A DNA stretch of 5,382 bases from Hyphomicrobiaceae bacterium (lineage in GTDB: Bacteria; Pseudomonadota; Alphaproteobacteria; Rhizobiales; Hyphomicrobiaceae). Under the pieces are notes generated by a model. That model was not told the origin of the DNA. It worked only from the letters and a program-made list of their open reading frames with translations, and ran no database searches. The stretch lies in contig JANYHP010000119.1 of assembly GCA_025359005.1 (NCBI GenBank), forward strand, positions 1 through 5,382. The letters are read 5' to 3'. How positions within the stretch are numbered: position 1 is the stretch's first letter; each line of letters begins with the position of its first letter. The position numbers and the translations under genes were made by a program. Positions 4,070 through 5,382 of the stretch are shown here, one piece after another.

Positions 4070-5382
4070 GTGACGAGCACTCCAGCCCTCCGCGCCAGCC
4101 GCCTCGCCGCACCAGTCGACGTTCTCGTTGTCGGTGGCGGCAATGCGGCGCTGTGCGCGGCGATCGCTGCCCGTCAAGGTGGCGCATCGGTGCTCGTCGT
4201 GGAAGCGGCACCGAAGTTCTATCGAGGCGGCAACACGCGCCACACCCGCAACATGCGCTGCGCGCACGACACGGCGACTGAGACGCTGTCCGGCCCGTAC
4301 ACGGAAGATGAATTTTGGGACGATCTCTACCGCGTGACCGGCGGGGAAACGAACGAGCAACTGGCGCGAATGATGATTGCCCGATCGAAGGACATGCTCG
4401 TATGGATCGCCGAGCAGGGCGTGCGCTTCCAACCCTCGCTCGGAGGCACGCTGAGCCTTGGCCGCACGAACTCGTTTTTTCTCGGCGGCGGCCGAGCCAT
4501 GCTGAATGCGCTCTACACGACCGCGGAGAGGCTGGGCGTCGTAGTTGTCTATGATGCGGAAGTCACCGATCTCGATATCCGGGACACCGCATTCCGCGCG
4601 GCGACGATCCAATGCGACGGCGTCGCGCATCGCGTCAGTGCCAAGACGATGGTTGCAGCCGCAGGGGGCTTTGAGGCGAACATCGACTGGTTGCGCCAAG
4701 GCTGGGGGCCGGCTGCCGACAATTTCCTGATCCGCGGCACGCCCTACAATCGTGGCACGGTGCTCCGCCTGCTGCTGGATCGCGGGGCGGCGGCGATCGG
4801 CGATCCGACCCAATGCCATGCGGTCGCCATCGATGCGCGCGCGCCGAAGTTCGACGGCGGCATCATCACGCGTCTCGACTGCATTCCGTTCGGCATCGTC
4901 GTCAACAAGCACGCGCAGCGCTTCTACGACGAGGGCGAAGATGTCTGGCCGAAGCGCTATGCTATCTGGGGCCGCCTGGTCGCGGCGCAGCCTGACCAGA
5001 TCAGCTACATTATTTTTGACGCGCCGAAGCTGGGGCTGTTCATGCCATCGCTGTTCCCGGCGATCACCGCGCCGACGATCGAGGTACTGGCCGACAAATT
5101 GTCGCTGGAACCGGCGGCACTGTCGGCCACCGTTGCCGGCTTCAACGCGGCGGTGCGGCCAGGCACGTTCGATCTCGCAACGCTGGACGATTGCCGCACC
5201 GAAGGCCTGACGCCACCGAAAACTCATTGGGCGCAACGCATAGAAACCGCACCGTTCCATGCCTACCCCGTACGCCCAGGCATCACGTTCACCTATCTCG
5301 GCACGCGCGTCGACCGCGACGCGCGCATCCTTATGCAGGACGGGGGGCCATCCGAGAACATGTTTGCAGCCGGCGAGATCAT
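4070..5382 (+). CDS. tcuA: TcuA-type FAD-dependent (tricarballylate) dehydrogenase, 3' end cut off
   Basis: TcuA of Salmonella oxidises tricarballylate to cis-aconitate with FAD, and TcuB reoxidises the flavin. The window holds 437 codons; the last roughly 30-50 residues of a usual ~470-residue protein are missing. Visible: the dinucleotide-binding strand VDVLVVGGGNAALCAAIAAR (16-35, GxGxxA type) with acidic E45 ending the second strand, the FAD-contacting RGGNTRHTRN (52-61), and the strongly TcuA-like blocks NFLIRGTPYNRGT (218-230), GDPTQCHAVAIDARAPKFDG (244-263) and RFYDEGEDVWPKRYAIWGRL (284-303). The GITFTYLG segment (404-411) and the final AAGEI belong to the FAD/substrate cap and C-terminal FAD contact of the fumarate reductase flavoprotein family. 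No ATG fits; GTG 4070 is preceded by AGAGGA (4052-4057) at a long 12-nt spacing, and GTG 4016 is an in-frame alternative adding 18 residues. The gene is divergent from the dioxygenase. The substrate could be another small polycarboxylate. Confidence 0.85.
   Translation, partial: MTSTPALRASRLAAPVDVLVVGGGNAALCAAIAARQGGASVLVVEAAPKFYRGGNTRHTRNMRCAHDTATETLSGPYTEDEFWDDLYRVTGGETNEQLARMMIARSKDMLVWIAEQGVRFQPSLGGTLSLGRTNSFFLGGGRAMLNALYTTAERLGVVVVYDAEVTDLDIRDTAFRAATIQCDGVAHRVSAKTMVAAAGGFEANIDWLRQGWGPAADNFLIRGTPYNRGTVLRLLLDRGAAAIGDPTQCHAVAIDARAPKFDGGIITRLDCIPFGIVVNKHAQRFYDEGEDVWPKRYAIWGRLVAAQPDQISYIIFDAPKLGLFMPSLFPAITAPTIEVLADKLSLEPAALSATVAGFNAAVRPGTFDLATLDDCRTEGLTPPKTHWAQRIETAPFHAYPVRPGITFTYLGTRVDRDARILMQDGGPSENMFAAGEI

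Noticed and set aside
2985..4073. Plus-strand open frames opposite the dioxygenase gene (2985-3416 and 3429-4073)
   Set aside because: The minus strand encodes an uninterrupted bicupin dioxygenase with metal ligands, and the plus-strand frames have no recognisable domain or ribosome site.
3833..5260. A 475-codon open frame on the minus strand opposite the TcuA-like gene
   Set aside because: It is an antisense shadow of a G+C-rich gene: the translation is Arg/Ala-rich with no recognisable motif, while the plus strand gives a clear FAD enzyme over the same bases.

Overview
The window is a G+C-rich bacterial chromosome segment with six genes, two of them cut by the window edges. Every gene is an ordinary cellular or catabolic gene; no mobile element, CRISPR array, tRNA or rRNA is visible. 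The heme A synthase tail, the style of the periplasmic hypothetical protein and the codon use suggest an aerobic proteobacterium, most likely an alphaproteobacterium (Hyphomicrobiales-like). That placement is an impression from remembered protein families, not a measurement.

Left part (1-1546): the 3' end of a CtaA/COX15-type heme A synthase is followed 35 nt later, on the same strand, by a HAD-superfamily phosphohydrolase with all four HAD motifs. A small secreted protein of unknown function lies tail-to-tail with it on the minus strand, with only 3 nt between the stop codons.

Middle part (1547-2891): a 48-nt divergent gap separates the secreted protein from an AlkA-type 3-methyladenine DNA glycosylase with its helix-hairpin-helix and catalytic Asp. 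A 175-nt gap with a 20-bp-spaced direct repeat follows, then a 135-residue two-helix membrane protein I cannot name. A strong Shine-Dalgarno sequence fixes its start. It ends 12 nt from the stop codon of the next minus-strand gene, and an 8+5 bp stem-loop spans its own stop codon.

Right part (2892-5382): a gentisate 1,2-dioxygenase-type bicupin ring-cleavage enzyme (minus) is divergent from a TcuA-type FAD dehydrogenase (plus, probable GTG start, cut by the window end). The 125-nt region between them holds plausible opposed sigma-70 promoters, two overlapping 10-bp palindromes (GGCACGTGCC and GTGCCGGCAC), and a second copy of GTGCCGGC 43 bp away. This looks like the control region of a catabolic gene pair and is the most interesting part of the window. 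The pair may serve catabolism of an aromatic acid or polycarboxylate. The substrate of the TcuA-like enzyme in this setting is not settled by sequence. I see no clear evidence of a wholly new system; the unusual points are the gene pairing, the operator-like DNA, and two unassigned proteins.
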